Assembly (NCBI GenBank): GCA_964235605.1
Contig: CAXSCR010000015.1
Coordinates: 10,237 to 74,236 of the forward strand
Origin: DATCRE01 sp964235605
GTDB lineage: Bacteria > Bacteroidota > Bacteroidia > Cytophagales > Cyclobacteriaceae
Reading direction: 5' to 3'
Length of the DNA stretch: 64,000 nucleotides
Of this stretch, positions 51,722 through 62,640 are shown piece after piece. The position numbers were made by a program, and so were the translations under genes. A model generated the notes under the pieces. The model was not told where the DNA came from, did no database searches, and saw only the letters and a list, made by a program, of their open reading frames with translations. Position 1 is the first letter of the stretch; every line of letters starts with the position of its first letter.

Positions 51722-52123
51722 ATAGCTATATGATTTTTAAATGCTTTATTCTAATAATAGAATGCAAAGCATTTGTAAAAACCATGCCATAACAACAGCA
51801 TAAAAGATGGATGTTAAAAAGGGATGAAATGTACAGGGTAATTACTTTTAGCTAATATCATCCTTATAGCTTCTGGCTGCTAGCTTTGAGCTCCTAGCTT
51901 GATGTTTAAAGTTTTTAGCAGGTGATTCATGTGGCACATGTCAAGATTTGCATTTCTTAACTAGGTAGATAACGAATAAGTAAAAGCTTCAGATCACGAT
52001 CATCGTTTGAAAGCGGAATCCTTCAGGTAAATCGCTTGAAGAAATTATTTTTTATATCAATAGTAGTAAAAATAACTCGTAAACAACTATCATTTTTAAA
52101 AAGTGATTTCCTTGGTTGAATGT
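51722..52123. other. 402-bp intergenic region
   Basis: Holds the hydroxylase promoter-like site and a 'gctagctttgagctcctagc' style repeat (about 51870-51900), plus AT-rich DNA beyond the 3' end of the tamA-like gene. No gene is visible. Confidence 0.5.
51774..51789 (-). promoter_or_regulatory. TGGCA-type promoter element of the hydroxylase gene
   Basis: Minus-strand TGGCATGGTTTTTACA, 68 bases before the ATG. TTACA is one base from the sigma-54 -12 TTGCA. Confidence 0.35.
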
Positions 52124-54586
52124 TTAAAAAGGATATCCAATTGCAATATTGAATAGCAAATTATCATTGCGCCAGGTAGAACTTCCAAAATCTATATCCT
52201 TAATTACCCAACGCTTTGATTCAGGTAGGTAGGGCTTACGCAATGGAATTCCAAGATCTAAGCGAAGTACAAAAAAGCTGAAATCAAATCGTAAACCAAA
52301 ACCAGTACCAACTGCAAGTTCTTTATGGAAATCATTGATATTAAATTTACCTCCTGGAACTCTTGTCGGTACTACGTCTGCTACTGGATTCAGTATAGAC
52401 CTGGCAGAATCACTTTTCCATAACCAGATATTCCCCGCGTCAATGAAAAGCGCTCCTTTAACAAATTTATAAATATCAAAGCGGTACTCAACATTACCCT
52501 CTAATTTAATGTCACCACGTTGGTCCATAAAGGTTACCCCATTTGCATTTTGGCGAATCGTCTTGTCCTCTCGTACGTTATAAGTGCCAGGTCCGAGTGA
52601 CCTAGCGGGAAATGCGCGTATACTATTTGCTCCGCCAATTGAAAATTGCTTTATATAGGGCAATGTTGTAGAGTTTCCAAAAGGATACCCCCCTCCAATG
52701 ATTAGACGTGTGGCAATTTTATTATGGACATCAGGTTGCCAGTAGTATCTAAAGTCAATGTCATTCTTAACATATTGTGAATATGACGAACCAAATATTT
52801 TATAAGGATCATCCTCAGGCTTTGTAATATTGTTTTGATATAGCCGTACGAGATTCCCAGCTATATCTATATTACCATTAAAATAAAAATTAGACTTTCT
52901 AATGGTTTGTTCGGTAAATTTATCAGGCCGCTCTTCCGTTAATTGTGTGTTCAGTGTAAAGGAATAGCGTAATCCAGGAATAAATTGATTCTGAAAAGCA
53001 TTTGCAAGCACTTGATTATTCTTTAAGCGATCTTGAAACGCATCAGATGTTTTTCCAAGCTGTACATAAGTTAAATCAATCGGAAATAGGGAATGTGTTT
53101 TGGAAGTACTTTCTCTCCATGTATATCCCAAATTCGCTGTAATTGAAGTAAGTCTAAAAAAAGTAACACGCTCTTGTATGCTGTAGCCTAAACTAAATCG
53201 AGTTTGCGGGAGGTATCGTTTCGAATTATAATTTATCTTAATCGGTGTAATAAAACGCGGCACTGCTAAACTAGTCTCTATACCGATCTCATATGAATTT
53301 ACGGCATTACCTTGCCCGCCCCCAATTTGCCATTCATATCCTGTATTTAAACGAAGCTGAAATAGCTCAGCACCCTTAAAAAAGTTACGGTTCGTAAACG
53401 TAACTGAAAGACCTGGACCAACAAAATTGTTAGATTTAGAAATAGCCTGGAACTCAACACGTATTGAATTTTTCAATAAAGGTGTTAAGTAGATTGAAGC
53501 ATCTAGAGCAAAAGAATCCTTTGGCGAGTCTGTATATTTTATATTAACAAACTTGAATGTGCCGAGTCCCATTAAATGGCTCAATGTCAATTCTCTTGCA
53601 TCGCGTGTATATATATCATGTTGCCTTAGGTTTATAACGTCTGTTACTATCTTGGGTCTAAAGCTATGCGTATTATCAATATAGGTAAGCCCATTCAAAC
53701 GTACAGTGTCAAATGGAATGTTAGTGGTGTCTCTTGTTAAAGAGAAATTTGGATAGACATAAACCTGATCGAGCTTATAAATTCTTTTGGCTTTGTCAGG
53801 AATGCCCTTCTCCATTTTTAAATCCAGATCCACTTGCCTATTCCCTTCCGTACTGTCGGCCTCAAAGATTAGATAGCGATCATCAAAATAGTAAAATCCA
53901 TAATTCTCGACAGCGGCTTCTATACGCGCTTGCTCAGCTTGCATGCGCTCCAGACTATAGCGTTGATTGGAGTCTAACAGTGATTCCTCCTTAACGGTAC
54001 TTAGAATATGGGCATATACACTATCACGGCCTTTCGGGTAAACAATATTTCTTAACCTATAAGGCCGTTGAAGATCAACAGTATAAATAACTTTACTTCG
54101 CTTTCTTTTTGTGACTATAGTATCTTGAACGTGTGCATCAAAGAAGCCATTATTATACAGCTGTCCATGTAACAGCTTAGATGTTTGGGATGTTTTTACA
54201 TCCGATATAAGTACAGGCGGTTGACCGAGTTTAGTACGCACAAAATATTTAAAACCCTTTCTCTTTTGTTTCGCGGCAATTTTTGGATCTGTTGTGCCAC
54301 CACCCTTATAGAAAAACCAAACTCCAGGTCTTGATCCCAGCACAACTGTGTTGGGTTTGGGAGTAATAAACTCTTCAAGCTTTTTAGTAAGGTTTTTTCT
54401 ACGCGACACCTTACCGTGAGAGCGAATGTTTATTTCTGATCCCGTATAGAACGACTCATTCTCTTTTAAAAATTTAGTACCTGAACACCCCGAAAAAATA
54501 CAGCTGATAAAAACACTCCCTAGCAAAAAATAATACTGCCGTGTAATCAAATGCAACAAAAGCTTATCAGTTTTATAGTTCATCAT
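52124..54586 (-). CDS. tamA: BamA/TamA family outer-membrane lipoprotein
   Basis: Omp85-type protein of about 820 residues. A lipobox (FISCIFSGCSG) gives a lipid anchor, unlike proteobacterial TamA but usual for Bacteroidota. POTRA-like repeats cover about residues 40-420, then a 16-strand barrel (IGGGYPFGNSTTLPYIKQFSIGGANSIRAF; FGLRFDFSFFVLRLDLGIPLRK) ending IAIGYPF. The ATG at 54586 (or 54583) overlaps the tamB stop, which fits coupling; a start at 54613 adds a weak leader. Probably works with TamB in outer-membrane assembly. Confidence 0.9.
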   Translation of the reverse strand: MMNYKTDKLLLHLITRQYYFLLGSVFISCIFSGCSGTKFLKENESFYTGSEINIRSHGKVSRRKNLTKKLEEFITPKPNTVVLGSRPGVWFFYKGGGTTDPKIAAKQKRKGFKYFVRTKLGQPPVLISDVKTSQTSKLLHGQLYNNGFFDAHVQDTIVTKRKRSKVIYTVDLQRPYRLRNIVYPKGRDSVYAHILSTVKEESLLDSNQRYSLERMQAEQARIEAAVENYGFYYFDDRYLIFEADSTEGNRQVDLDLKMEKGIPDKAKRIYKLDQVYVYPNFSLTRDTTNIPFDTVRLNGLTYIDNTHSFRPKIVTDVINLRQHDIYTRDARELTLSHLMGLGTFKFVNIKYTDSPKDSFALDASIYLTPLLKNSIRVEFQAISKSNNFVGPGLSVTFTNRNFFKGAELFQLRLNTGYEWQIGGGQGNAVNSYEIGIETSLAVPRFITPIKINYNSKRYLPQTRFSLGYSIQERVTFFRLTSITANLGYTWRESTSKTHSLFPIDLTYVQLGKTSDAFQDRLKNNQVLANAFQNQFIPGLRYSFTLNTQLTEERPDKFTEQTIRKSNFYFNGNIDIAGNLVRLYQNNITKPEDDPYKIFGSSYSQYVKNDIDFRYYWQPDVHNKIATRLIIGGGYPFGNSTTLPYIKQFSIGGANSIRAFPARSLGPGTYNVREDKTIRQNANGVTFMDQRGDIKLEGNVEYRFDIYKFVKGALFIDAGNIWLWKSDSARSILNPVADVVPTRVPGGKFNINDFHKELAVGTGFGLRFDFSFFVLRLDLGIPLRKPYLPESKRWVIKDIDFGSSTWRNDNLLFNIAIGYPF

Positions 54587-57500
54587 TCTTAGGATCGTCT
54601 TTAAACAATTCACGGAAGGCGTTATAATCTTTAATATAAATTAGACCCGCTCCTGTTTTTGTCAATTCGCCGTCAACCATATCATAGTCACTGTTCCTAA
54701 AGCCAGTAATTCTTAAACGTCCATCTGGTGTTATTTTATACTCAAGGGCAAGATCGCCTATATAATCTGTCAGTGAACTTTGCTGCGTGTTTTCACCTTC
54801 AACATCCACATTACCTGACAGCTTTACCACCAACCTATCATTAAGTAAAGTTTTAGATACACCCAACTGCAGATTTGTCTGCGCTGCAGCTTCGCCCGAG
54901 CTATTGTAATCTTCTGATGATTTGACATCAACAGATAACTCCAATCCTTTAACATTTTGAGATAACCTATTAAGCTGTTCAGTTAATAACTTACTTACGC
55001 TTCTTCTTGCTGTACTAGCCATCCCCTCCCCAGATTGATTATCTAACGGATTATCTGCCATAAATCGTTTTAAAAGTAACAAAGCAAAAACCTGTTTATT
55101 GAGATCAGATTCCCGGGTATTAACATCCTGAATCTTAGAATAAACACTTCCTTGAATAGCCATCCTATCACGCTCAGGCATATCTAACTTGAAACTGATC
55201 TCAGGTTTAAATAACTGTCCTTTAATATTAAGATGAACCAAAAAGGGGAGCCTATGCTTATATTGAGCCAACAACGCCGGATCGGTAATTTGATTTGAAA
55301 CAAGCTCTAACGGTGCTGTTTCAACTTTATATATTGCACCGATCTGCAGATTTGCATCAAGTGGTTCACCCGCCCACATAATTGTACTTCCCTTTTCAAT
55401 TTCAAAATTTCTTTTAACGAGTTTGTAAAATGAAAGGCTGTAAGTTCCTTTGGAAATTTCATACCTACCAGAAAGGTCCATATTTCCCATAGGATCCATT
55501 CTTAATGAAAGTGTGGTGTTTCCCTGAACAGATAATTTATCGCCAGTTGCTGGGTCAATAATAATGTTAAAAATCTCTTTGTCGCTTAGTTCAATATTTG
55601 CAGTAAGGTCAAAGCCGGTAAATTTTTTTGTAACAGTATCTTTGGGATTTATAGATGAGAGGAAGGGGTCTTTTAGTGCATCCCTGTCAATAAATTTGAC
55701 AATTCCTTCTTGATCCATTACTGCCTTTTCTTCTTGCGGAACTACATATGTAATTTGGCTATCATCACTAAGTCCTATTTGAACATCAATAACTGGTAAC
55801 GAAGATGAACCGGTAATATGTGCTCTTGTATTAAGTCCTACTTTTCCATAAAATAATTCATTATCATTTGCAGTTGTATTTAGAACCCTAAAATTTCTTG
55901 TCTTAAGGCCTAAATCGAATTTCAAATCTGTAAAGGATGTCGTATTAACAGACCCATCTATACTTGCCACATTGTTATCAACATCACGTATTTTAAAGTT
56001 ATCGAATACTATACCGGGTTCTGCAAAGCTGATTGTTTCATTTTTTAAAGTGAATTGACTATTTACATAGGTAGAAGTGAATTGCGCATCTTTAAATATT
56101 AAACCGCCTAACACAGTAGGTTTTTTCAAATCGCCAGTTACATTAATTAAACCTGTCAACATGCCTTTCATATCTTTAGTCTGGCCCGCTGTGAGTGGTT
56201 CTAGAATAGATAGATTTAATTTTTGAATCTTAGTGGTTAGGTTTATTGAAGATGTTGTCGGAGTTACCGCGTAATAACCATTCGTCTGTATATCTGTATT
56301 ATCACCAGCTATTGAAAGCTTGACATCAAAGCGATCGGCGGTTGCTCTATTAACCTTTACGGCAACGTGTCCCCAAGCCTTTTCAAATATATTTAGGTTG
56401 CTAATATTGACCTTCGCATCAAACGCATTGTCTTTAGCCATAAGTAGGTTAACATCGCCACTAAGTTTTCCTTTAACCATTAATTGTGTACCTGTAACCA
56501 TTCCAGCCAAGTCAGCTAGATCTAATTCACGAAAACCGATGGAGAGTGTCGAGTCTTTGTCATTTTTACTTTCGATCAAGATCTTTTCCTCATTCTTAGT
56601 CAAGAATAAATTGCGCGTTACTATGCCATTGCCAAATCGGATATAGTTATCACGTGGCACATTCCAGGCATCGTAATTAAGTAGGATCATATTTTTTAGG
56701 AACCGGAACTCGAAACCCTTTTCAAGACTGCTTAGCACACCGCCAAATCGATATCTATGCTCTTGTAATGAATCTCGTATAGCAAAAATCGTTTTAATAG
56801 AATCATTTGCAACACTGCCATCAAATTCAACCCCATATATCAACATTGAATCAACGCGTACATTTTGCAAAAACAAATTATAATTAAGCTTTTGCTTGTC
56901 CGAATTAATATTTATAAGAAGAGAATCGGTAGCCATGTTGGTGTATTGAATTTTACCCATGGATACACGCACATACAAATCGTTATTGAGACTGTTAAAC
57001 TCTCCTATTATTGGGCCTGGCTCAAAAGATGTTAAGTCTGGCAAAAGTATATCGGTGATCAAATCGGTCTTCTTAAGATCTAATCTAAATTTAAAATTCT
57101 GTGGCTCGATTGGTTTTTCATACGCAGCATCTTGCATTGAAAAGTAGGTATTAACATAGCGCTTCATAACGTCTCCTAAGCTGAAGAGATTAATTGTTCC
57201 TTTGAAACTGGCATTCACTATATCTGAATTGATTGAAATATCAGTTTGACCTTTCTGTTCTATAGAAGCGAAAAGAAGTGAGTCTACCGCGTAAAGTTTC
57301 TCTCCGTTAAAAATGGCCACCTTACGTAAACCAACAGTACCATTCAGAACTTTAAAATCTGCTGTAGCTAGATCTACATCCAATGTACCGCGGGCTCGAA
57401 GGGGGCGTAGCGCCAGGTTTAATGCTTTAAAGTCAGCATTCTTTAATTCAAATTTTAATTTATACGTTGGTACGTTTTCGTTATAGTCGAGATCAGCTTT

Positions 57501-59576
57501 TAAATTGAAATCGAGATTTTTATCTTGTAAAAGCGCTGCACCGGAAAAGAAGTACTTATTCATTGAACCATTAAGACTAAAATCTTTATAGGTATAGTCG
57601 TTATATTTAAAATCTTGTATGTTAAGATCGAGTAAGGCAGTGAGTTTATCCATCGTAAAACCTTTACCTTTAACAGCCGCTGTTAAATTAATTTCACCAA
57701 TGGTCTTTTCTTGCTTTAAAAGTTTACCAACGTGAAGATTATGTACAATCACATTACCATCGTAACCTTGCTTTGCAGATAAAGAGTCCAAATTCATACT
57801 CCCTTTAAGCACAACTGAACCAATACTTGTTGTTAAAACAGAATGAACTTCAGGCGTCTTTAAAGTGCCTTTAAAATAACCGGCTAAATTTATCCAATCA
57901 GGTATTTGAATAGATTGCGGTATCATGGATGGCGGTAAAATATTTTTAATATCTTTAATAGTTGTATAAAACTTATCTAGCGTTACCTGCATTAGTGCTT
58001 TATCCATCTGCGGTAATCCCCGAATGGTTCCATGTGCTTGCAAAAGCGTTTTAGTAAGTGTTTGTAATTTTATATGCTGAATATTTAAGTCAGCTACTTG
58101 GCCGCTCATTGAAGTCTCAAATAAAAGTCTTGTAGAAGGGTTAAGATTAATCGGTAAGCTATCCAAAACCTCACGGTTAAAATAAAGTACGTCCTTAACA
58201 CTGACATAAGAAGGAGTGATGTTAAATTTTATATCAGCATCTTGATAAGATGAAGCAAGCGTTTCAAAGGATTGAAAATTAGCATGAATATTCAAAGCTA
58301 ATTTGGATAGTTCAGTTTGAAAAACAAAATTGTTAATGTCTGCACTGTTGTTATCTACTTTGAAATTAGCCTGGAACGACTTGATACCGAAACCACTCTT
58401 TTCGCGAAATGACAAGTCTTCCAACACACCTTCAATCTGGCTTCCATTTAAAATTAAATCATTTGCTTGTGTATTAAATCGTGAAATCCATAAGTGATTA
58501 AAATCTACCGATTTATTCTGCATCGGCTTGTTGAAATCATGATATTGAAATGTATTTTCAGATAGGTCTAATTCAGCCAATGATATAAGCCACGGATCGT
58601 CAGGTGTTGGGACCTCCACCGTATCAGCTATAGTGGGTGTTTTTTTAGCGACAGGCGAAGCCATTTGCCGGTACATTATAAAAGCTTTTTCTACAGAGAA
58701 TTTTTCAAGGTCAATCTTTTGTGAAATGAGATCAATTTTATTGGCCTCGATCAAGGCGCGAACCAAATTAAACTGAACAATTCGCCCTATTGCTTCTTGC
58801 GTATAGTTAGCAGCAATGTTTTCTAAATTTATTTCATTAAAGTCTATACTTAATGATTGTGTCGAATCGGTTTCAGGCTCAGGAACTTTGGTAATTGCAA
58901 CTTCAGGCATTTTGGTCTGCGTGATTTTTGCTGTGGTATTCTCGACGGTGATGTCATCAATGTTGAAAACGGAGTGGTCAAGATCAAAGTCGTCAATATC
59001 AACTTCTAAGTTTCCAATGTCCAAATCGGCGTTGTTACCGGAGTATGAATCATGATAGCGGAGGTGTGTCGATTCAACATCAATACCATATAATGAAAAC
59101 TTCCACGGCACTTGTCCCGTAGTGTCTTTTTGTACTTTAGTGGTATCGCCAGCAAAGGCGGAAACGATATAACTATAATTGAATAAGCTATCTGATTTTG
59201 TTCTTGAAATTTTGGCGGTGATATTTATTAAATCAACATTATTCAATTGGATCTTGTGATGCAGAAGGCCCCAAATATCTGTATCAACAGAAATTTCTCC
59301 AGCATATAATAATGTATCCTTAGATTGATCTTGAAGATACAATCCTTGTAGCACAATTTTTTTTGGAAATCGTAAACTAAAATGATTTAAAGCAACAGGA
59401 GTACCGATTTTTTTCTCGACAAATCCAACAGTCTCCTTCACGATCCGATTTTGCACTGAAGGAATCTGAATCGCCATTATTACTACCAACAATAAGGCAA
59501 CAATTGAGAGCACTATCCATCCCGTAATCTTTAGAAACTTAAGCAGTCCCCGCTTTGCTAATACTTTAAATTCCAT
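54573..59576 (-). CDS. tamB: Translocation and assembly module subunit TamB (DUF490)
   Basis: A 1667-residue protein. One N-terminal anchor (ITGWIVLSIVALLLVVIMAIQIP) is followed by a long beta-helical periplasmic region with the AsmA-like start (PVALNHFSLRFPKKIVLQGLYL). The C-terminal DUF490 part has LSLRMDPMGNMDLSGRYEIS and LGVSKTLLNDRLVVKLSGNVDVEG. This bridge-like architecture fits TamB/YhdP-type lipid transfer. It is directly upstream of and overlaps the tamA-like gene, so the pair forms one operon. Confidence 0.94.
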   Translation of the reverse strand: MEFKVLAKRGLLKFLKITGWIVLSIVALLLVVIMAIQIPSVQNRIVKETVGFVEKKIGTPVALNHFSLRFPKKIVLQGLYLQDQSKDTLLYAGEISVDTDIWGLLHHKIQLNNVDLINITAKISRTKSDSLFNYSYIVSAFAGDTTKVQKDTTGQVPWKFSLYGIDVESTHLRYHDSYSGNNADLDIGNLEVDIDDFDLDHSVFNIDDITVENTTAKITQTKMPEVAITKVPEPETDSTQSLSIDFNEINLENIAANYTQEAIGRIVQFNLVRALIEANKIDLISQKIDLEKFSVEKAFIMYRQMASPVAKKTPTIADTVEVPTPDDPWLISLAELDLSENTFQYHDFNKPMQNKSVDFNHLWISRFNTQANDLILNGSQIEGVLEDLSFREKSGFGIKSFQANFKVDNNSADINNFVFQTELSKLALNIHANFQSFETLASSYQDADIKFNITPSYVSVKDVLYFNREVLDSLPINLNPSTRLLFETSMSGQVADLNIQHIKLQTLTKTLLQAHGTIRGLPQMDKALMQVTLDKFYTTIKDIKNILPPSMIPQSIQIPDWINLAGYFKGTLKTPEVHSVLTTSIGSVVLKGSMNLDSLSAKQGYDGNVIVHNLHVGKLLKQEKTIGEINLTAAVKGKGFTMDKLTALLDLNIQDFKYNDYTYKDFSLNGSMNKYFFSGAALLQDKNLDFNLKADLDYNENVPTYKLKFELKNADFKALNLALRPLRARGTLDVDLATADFKVLNGTVGLRKVAIFNGEKLYAVDSLLFASIEQKGQTDISINSDIVNASFKGTINLFSLGDVMKRYVNTYFSMQDAAYEKPIEPQNFKFRLDLKKTDLITDILLPDLTSFEPGPIIGEFNSLNNDLYVRVSMGKIQYTNMATDSLLININSDKQKLNYNLFLQNVRVDSMLIYGVEFDGSVANDSIKTIFAIRDSLQEHRYRFGGVLSSLEKGFEFRFLKNMILLNYDAWNVPRDNYIRFGNGIVTRNLFLTKNEEKILIESKNDKDSTLSIGFRELDLADLAGMVTGTQLMVKGKLSGDVNLLMAKDNAFDAKVNISNLNIFEKAWGHVAVKVNRATADRFDVKLSIAGDNTDIQTNGYYAVTPTTSSINLTTKIQKLNLSILEPLTAGQTKDMKGMLTGLINVTGDLKKPTVLGGLIFKDAQFTSTYVNSQFTLKNETISFAEPGIVFDNFKIRDVDNNVASIDGSVNTTSFTDLKFDLGLKTRNFRVLNTTANDNELFYGKVGLNTRAHITGSSSLPVIDVQIGLSDDSQITYVVPQEEKAVMDQEGIVKFIDRDALKDPFLSSINPKDTVTKKFTGFDLTANIELSDKEIFNIIIDPATGDKLSVQGNTTLSLRMDPMGNMDLSGRYEISKGTYSLSFYKLVKRNFEIEKGSTIMWAGEPLDANLQIGAIYKVETAPLELVSNQITDPALLAQYKHRLPFLVHLNIKGQLFKPEISFKLDMPERDRMAIQGSVYSKIQDVNTRESDLNKQVFALLLLKRFMADNPLDNQSGEGMASTARRSVSKLLTEQLNRLSQNVKGLELSVDVKSSEDYNSSGEAAAQTNLQLGVSKTLLNDRLVVKLSGNVDVEGENTQQSSLTDYIGDLALEYKITPDGRLRITGFRNSDYDMVDGELTKTGAGLIYIKDYNAFRELFKDDPKNDEL

Positions 59577-59743
59577 TCATCGCTCTTTAAAAACTGTTAA
59601 GATAAAATTATGCCGGAAACGATTCTTGGAAGGAAAAATATTATTGTGAAAGGTTAACTGTAGAACATTATCCTCAAGGCGAATATTTAGGCGTTGAAAT
59701 GAAATTATTTCTTTATAAGCCTGATTAACAAGTTAATTGCCAA

Positions 59744-60769
59744 CTATAATTGGCTCTTATAAATCCTATCTAAGGTGTTTGCTGTTTTTAAATAAGATTC
59801 TACTTCCCAGCGATATTCATTTTTGTTAGCGAGAAGCGTTGCCCATTGTACAGCAGATTTTCCATACCATTCATCAGGAGGGAGACTAAGTACTTGACGT
59901 TTGGTTCCTTTATAATATTCACCCTTAAAATCAAATTGAGAACCATTAACATTACGAAACGTTGCACCACCTTTTGTACCATAGAAATTAAATTCAATGA
60001 TGGCCTCTTTGCCTGTGTGAGCGCTCCAAGAACAACAAAGTTGAGTTACCAAACCACCTGAAAACGTTAGTTGTGACATAACATAATCTTCAGACTGCAC
60101 TAACGGGGTAGTTAACGCGTTACCCTGAACAAATAAAGAACTGTTGATGGTGTTTATTTCTATCGAAGGAAAAAACCAATAAAGTATGTCTAATAAGTTG
60201 ACACCAATATCCATCAAACAACCTCCCCCTTGTGCGTCAGCATTGGGGTTAGCAGCACCATAGGCAATATGACCTGAAAGTTGTACCGCATACATTTGCC
60301 CTAGTTCATTAGCATCAATAAGCGTTTTTATTTTTTGTAAACTTCGTGTATTTCTATAAGAGAAGTCCGTCATCAAAAGGCAGTTATTCCGCTTCGCAGC
60401 ATCTATTACCTCACGGGCATCTTGGGCTGTGCTAGCAAGTGGTTTTTGACAGAAAACCGCCTTACCGTGTTCTAAAGCACGTATAGCTTGCTCTTTATGT
60501 AATGCATTTGGTGTTGCGATAACAATGCCGTCAATATCTTCCTGCAACAAAGCATCAAATGAATCAATATTTCTCAAGTTATTATCCTTGCAAAATTGCT
60601 GGGTATTGCCTGTATATGGGTCACATAAAGATACAACCGATGCCATTTTGCTTTCGCGTATCGCATCCATTCTAGACTTACCAACATTACCAACTCCTAA
60701 AAATCCAATTTTTGGTATTCTTGTCTGTATTTCACCCGTTGAAGGTTTCTCATCTACATCCTGATTCAT
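59744..60769 (-). CDS. Gfo/Idh/MocA family oxidoreductase
   Basis: A 341-residue NAD(P)-dependent sugar or inositol dehydrogenase-like enzyme. N-terminal Rossmann GFLGVGNVGKSRMDAIRES, the family motif ATPNALHKEQAIRALEHGKAVFCQKPLA (EKP-type, here QKP) and the C-terminal domain with GGGCLMDIGVNLLDILYWFF. The usual catalytic Lys is kept in KPLA; the preceding Glu is Gln. The substrate is not known. Confidence 0.9.
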   Translation of the reverse strand: MNQDVDEKPSTGEIQTRIPKIGFLGVGNVGKSRMDAIRESKMASVVSLCDPYTGNTQQFCKDNNLRNIDSFDALLQEDIDGIVIATPNALHKEQAIRALEHGKAVFCQKPLASTAQDAREVIDAAKRNNCLLMTDFSYRNTRSLQKIKTLIDANELGQMYAVQLSGHIAYGAANPNADAQGGGCLMDIGVNLLDILYWFFPSIEINTINSSLFVQGNALTTPLVQSEDYVMSQLTFSGGLVTQLCCSWSAHTGKEAIIEFNFYGTKGGATFRNVNGSQFDFKGEYYKGTKRQVLSLPPDEWYGKSAVQWATLLANKNEYRWEVESYLKTANTLDRIYKSQL

Positions 60770-61044
60770 ATTGCTGCTTAATTTCTAGATTGGCCCTATT
60801 GCTATAGTAATTATTCATGAGGTTGAGCTGTCCCTGAATTGAACCAACTTCTGCTGCTTATTATAAATAAGCATGCCCTGAAATATCAAGGTTTTCTAAA
60901 TAAACCCATTCACCTGATAAACAATTTAGAGTGAGGAATTTTGTTCACACATAAAACTTAATGCAAATATATTTCAAAAACCTGTTATTAACTCTTTTAT
61001 ATATAGGTAAAGACTACTGGCACAGTTTTAAGATAGCTTTTATC

Positions 61045-62631
61045 ATGGAAACTTTTCATGATTTAAATGCAGAAGAGCGCGCTAATCCCTCTTACTGGAT
61101 CAATGCAGTCGACCCACTGATCTTCGCTCCCTTAACTGAGAATATTAAAACAGACGTGGTTATAGTGGGGGGTGGTATAGCGGGGTTAACGATTGCTTAT
61201 TCATTAATTAAAAATGGCAAGCATGTTATAGTACTTGAACGCGATTACATAGGAAGTGGTGAAACAGGTAATACGACTGCACATATAACCAACGCCCTAG
61301 ATGAAAGATACAGTGGTCTACGAGAGTTGTATGGTGAAGAGCAAACCAATTTAATTGCCCAAAGCCATACTACGGCTATTAATTTTATTGAAGGGGCTGT
61401 GCAACGTGAAGGTATAGATTGTGATTTTAAAAGATTAAATGGTTATCTATTTCTTCATCCATCAGATAAAAATCAAACGCTTGAAGACGAACTTCAGGCC
61501 TCTAACCTTGCAGGTATTCGAACTGAGTTATTAGCATTAGTTCCTGGTATTTCAAATGTAGATAGTGCTGCACTTTGGTTCCCCAATCAAGCCCAGTTTC
61601 ATCCATTAAAATATTTATATGGATTGTGTCGCGCAATTATAAACTGCGGCGGAAAAATATTTACAGATACACATGTAAAAGAAGTCTCAAAAACAGGTGT
61701 AAAAACACAAAACTTTAAAGTTGAGGCTGAACATATTGTGGTAGCTACGAATACACCTATTAACGATATAGTAACGATGCATACCAAGCAGTTTGCTTAT
61801 CGAACATATGTGATTGGCGCTACCATACCTGCCGGATCGATAGAGCCAGCTTTATGGTGGGATACGGGTGATCAATATTCAACCTGGAGCACCAAGCCCT
61901 ATCATTATGTTAGAATTCAACCCCTTGATGAAAACTACGACCTATTAATTTGTGGTGGAGAAGATCACAAAACCGGGCAAGCCGAAAAGGATCATATTAA
62001 TGAGCAAGAGCGTTTTGCATTTTTAGAAGAATGGGCTAGACAGCGATTTCCAACCATTCAACAAATTGCATATCGGTGGTCCGGACAAGTTTTGGAGCCA
62101 ATTGATTCCCTGGGCTTTATTGGGAAAAATCCAGGTGACGAAAATATCTATATAGCAACTGGAACCTCTGGTAACGGAATGACTTATGGCACCATTGCAG
62201 GAATTCTTATACCAGATCTTATTTTAGGTTTTGAGAACCCATGGGAAAAGTTATATGATCCATCAAGACTTCCCTTACGTGTTTTTGGAGAATACCTCTC
62301 GGAAGTAGGAAGCATGGCCATGCAATACGGAGATTATCTCACATCGGGCGACTTAAATTCAGCTGAAGAGCTCAGTGAAGACGAAGGCGCGATTCTTAAA
62401 ATTTCAGGAAAAAGAGTAGCGGTTTATAAAGATAATGAAGGAACTATCCATGCATACTCTTCGGTTTGTCCCCACCTTGGATGTAGCGTGAGATGGAATG
62501 GTTCAGAGAAAAGCTTTGATTGTCCATGCCACGGTTCAAGATTCTCCTGTACGGGAAAAGTCTTAAATGGTCCAGCAAACTCAGATTTAAACAGTATAGA
62601 AATAAAAGCTGATGAATTAGTTAAACATTAA
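61045..62631 (+). CDS. FAD-dependent oxidoreductase with C-terminal Rieske domain
   Basis: A 528-residue fusion. DAO-type FAD domain: DVVIVGGGIAGLTIAYSL (GxGxxG at 42-47), VLERDYIGSGETGNTTAHIT. The C-terminal Rieske [2Fe-2S] site is Cys475-Pro-His477 and Cys493-x-x-His496, with extra Cys480 and Cys495 likely forming the stabilising disulfide. The ATG at 61045 matches the fold start; one at 60961 would add 28 poor residues. Such fusions are known but poorly characterised; substrate unknown. Followed closely by the disordered protein gene. Confidence 0.92.
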   Translation: METFHDLNAEERANPSYWINAVDPLIFAPLTENIKTDVVIVGGGIAGLTIAYSLIKNGKHVIVLERDYIGSGETGNTTAHITNALDERYSGLRELYGEEQTNLIAQSHTTAINFIEGAVQREGIDCDFKRLNGYLFLHPSDKNQTLEDELQASNLAGIRTELLALVPGISNVDSAALWFPNQAQFHPLKYLYGLCRAIINCGGKIFTDTHVKEVSKTGVKTQNFKVEAEHIVVATNTPINDIVTMHTKQFAYRTYVIGATIPAGSIEPALWWDTGDQYSTWSTKPYHYVRIQPLDENYDLLICGGEDHKTGQAEKDHINEQERFAFLEEWARQRFPTIQQIAYRWSGQVLEPIDSLGFIGKNPGDENIYIATGTSGNGMTYGTIAGILIPDLILGFENPWEKLYDPSRLPLRVFGEYLSEVGSMAMQYGDYLTSGDLNSAEELSEDEGAILKISGKRVAVYKDNEGTIHAYSSVCPHLGCSVRWNGSEKSFDCPCHGSRFSCTGKVLNGPANSDLNSIEIKADELVKH

Positions 62632-62640
62632 TACACTATT

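Noticed and set aside
61018..61033. TGGCAC before the FAD-Rieske gene as a further promoter element
   Set aside because: Only 27 bases before the start codon and no TT at the expected spacing; it would need a leaderless mRNA.
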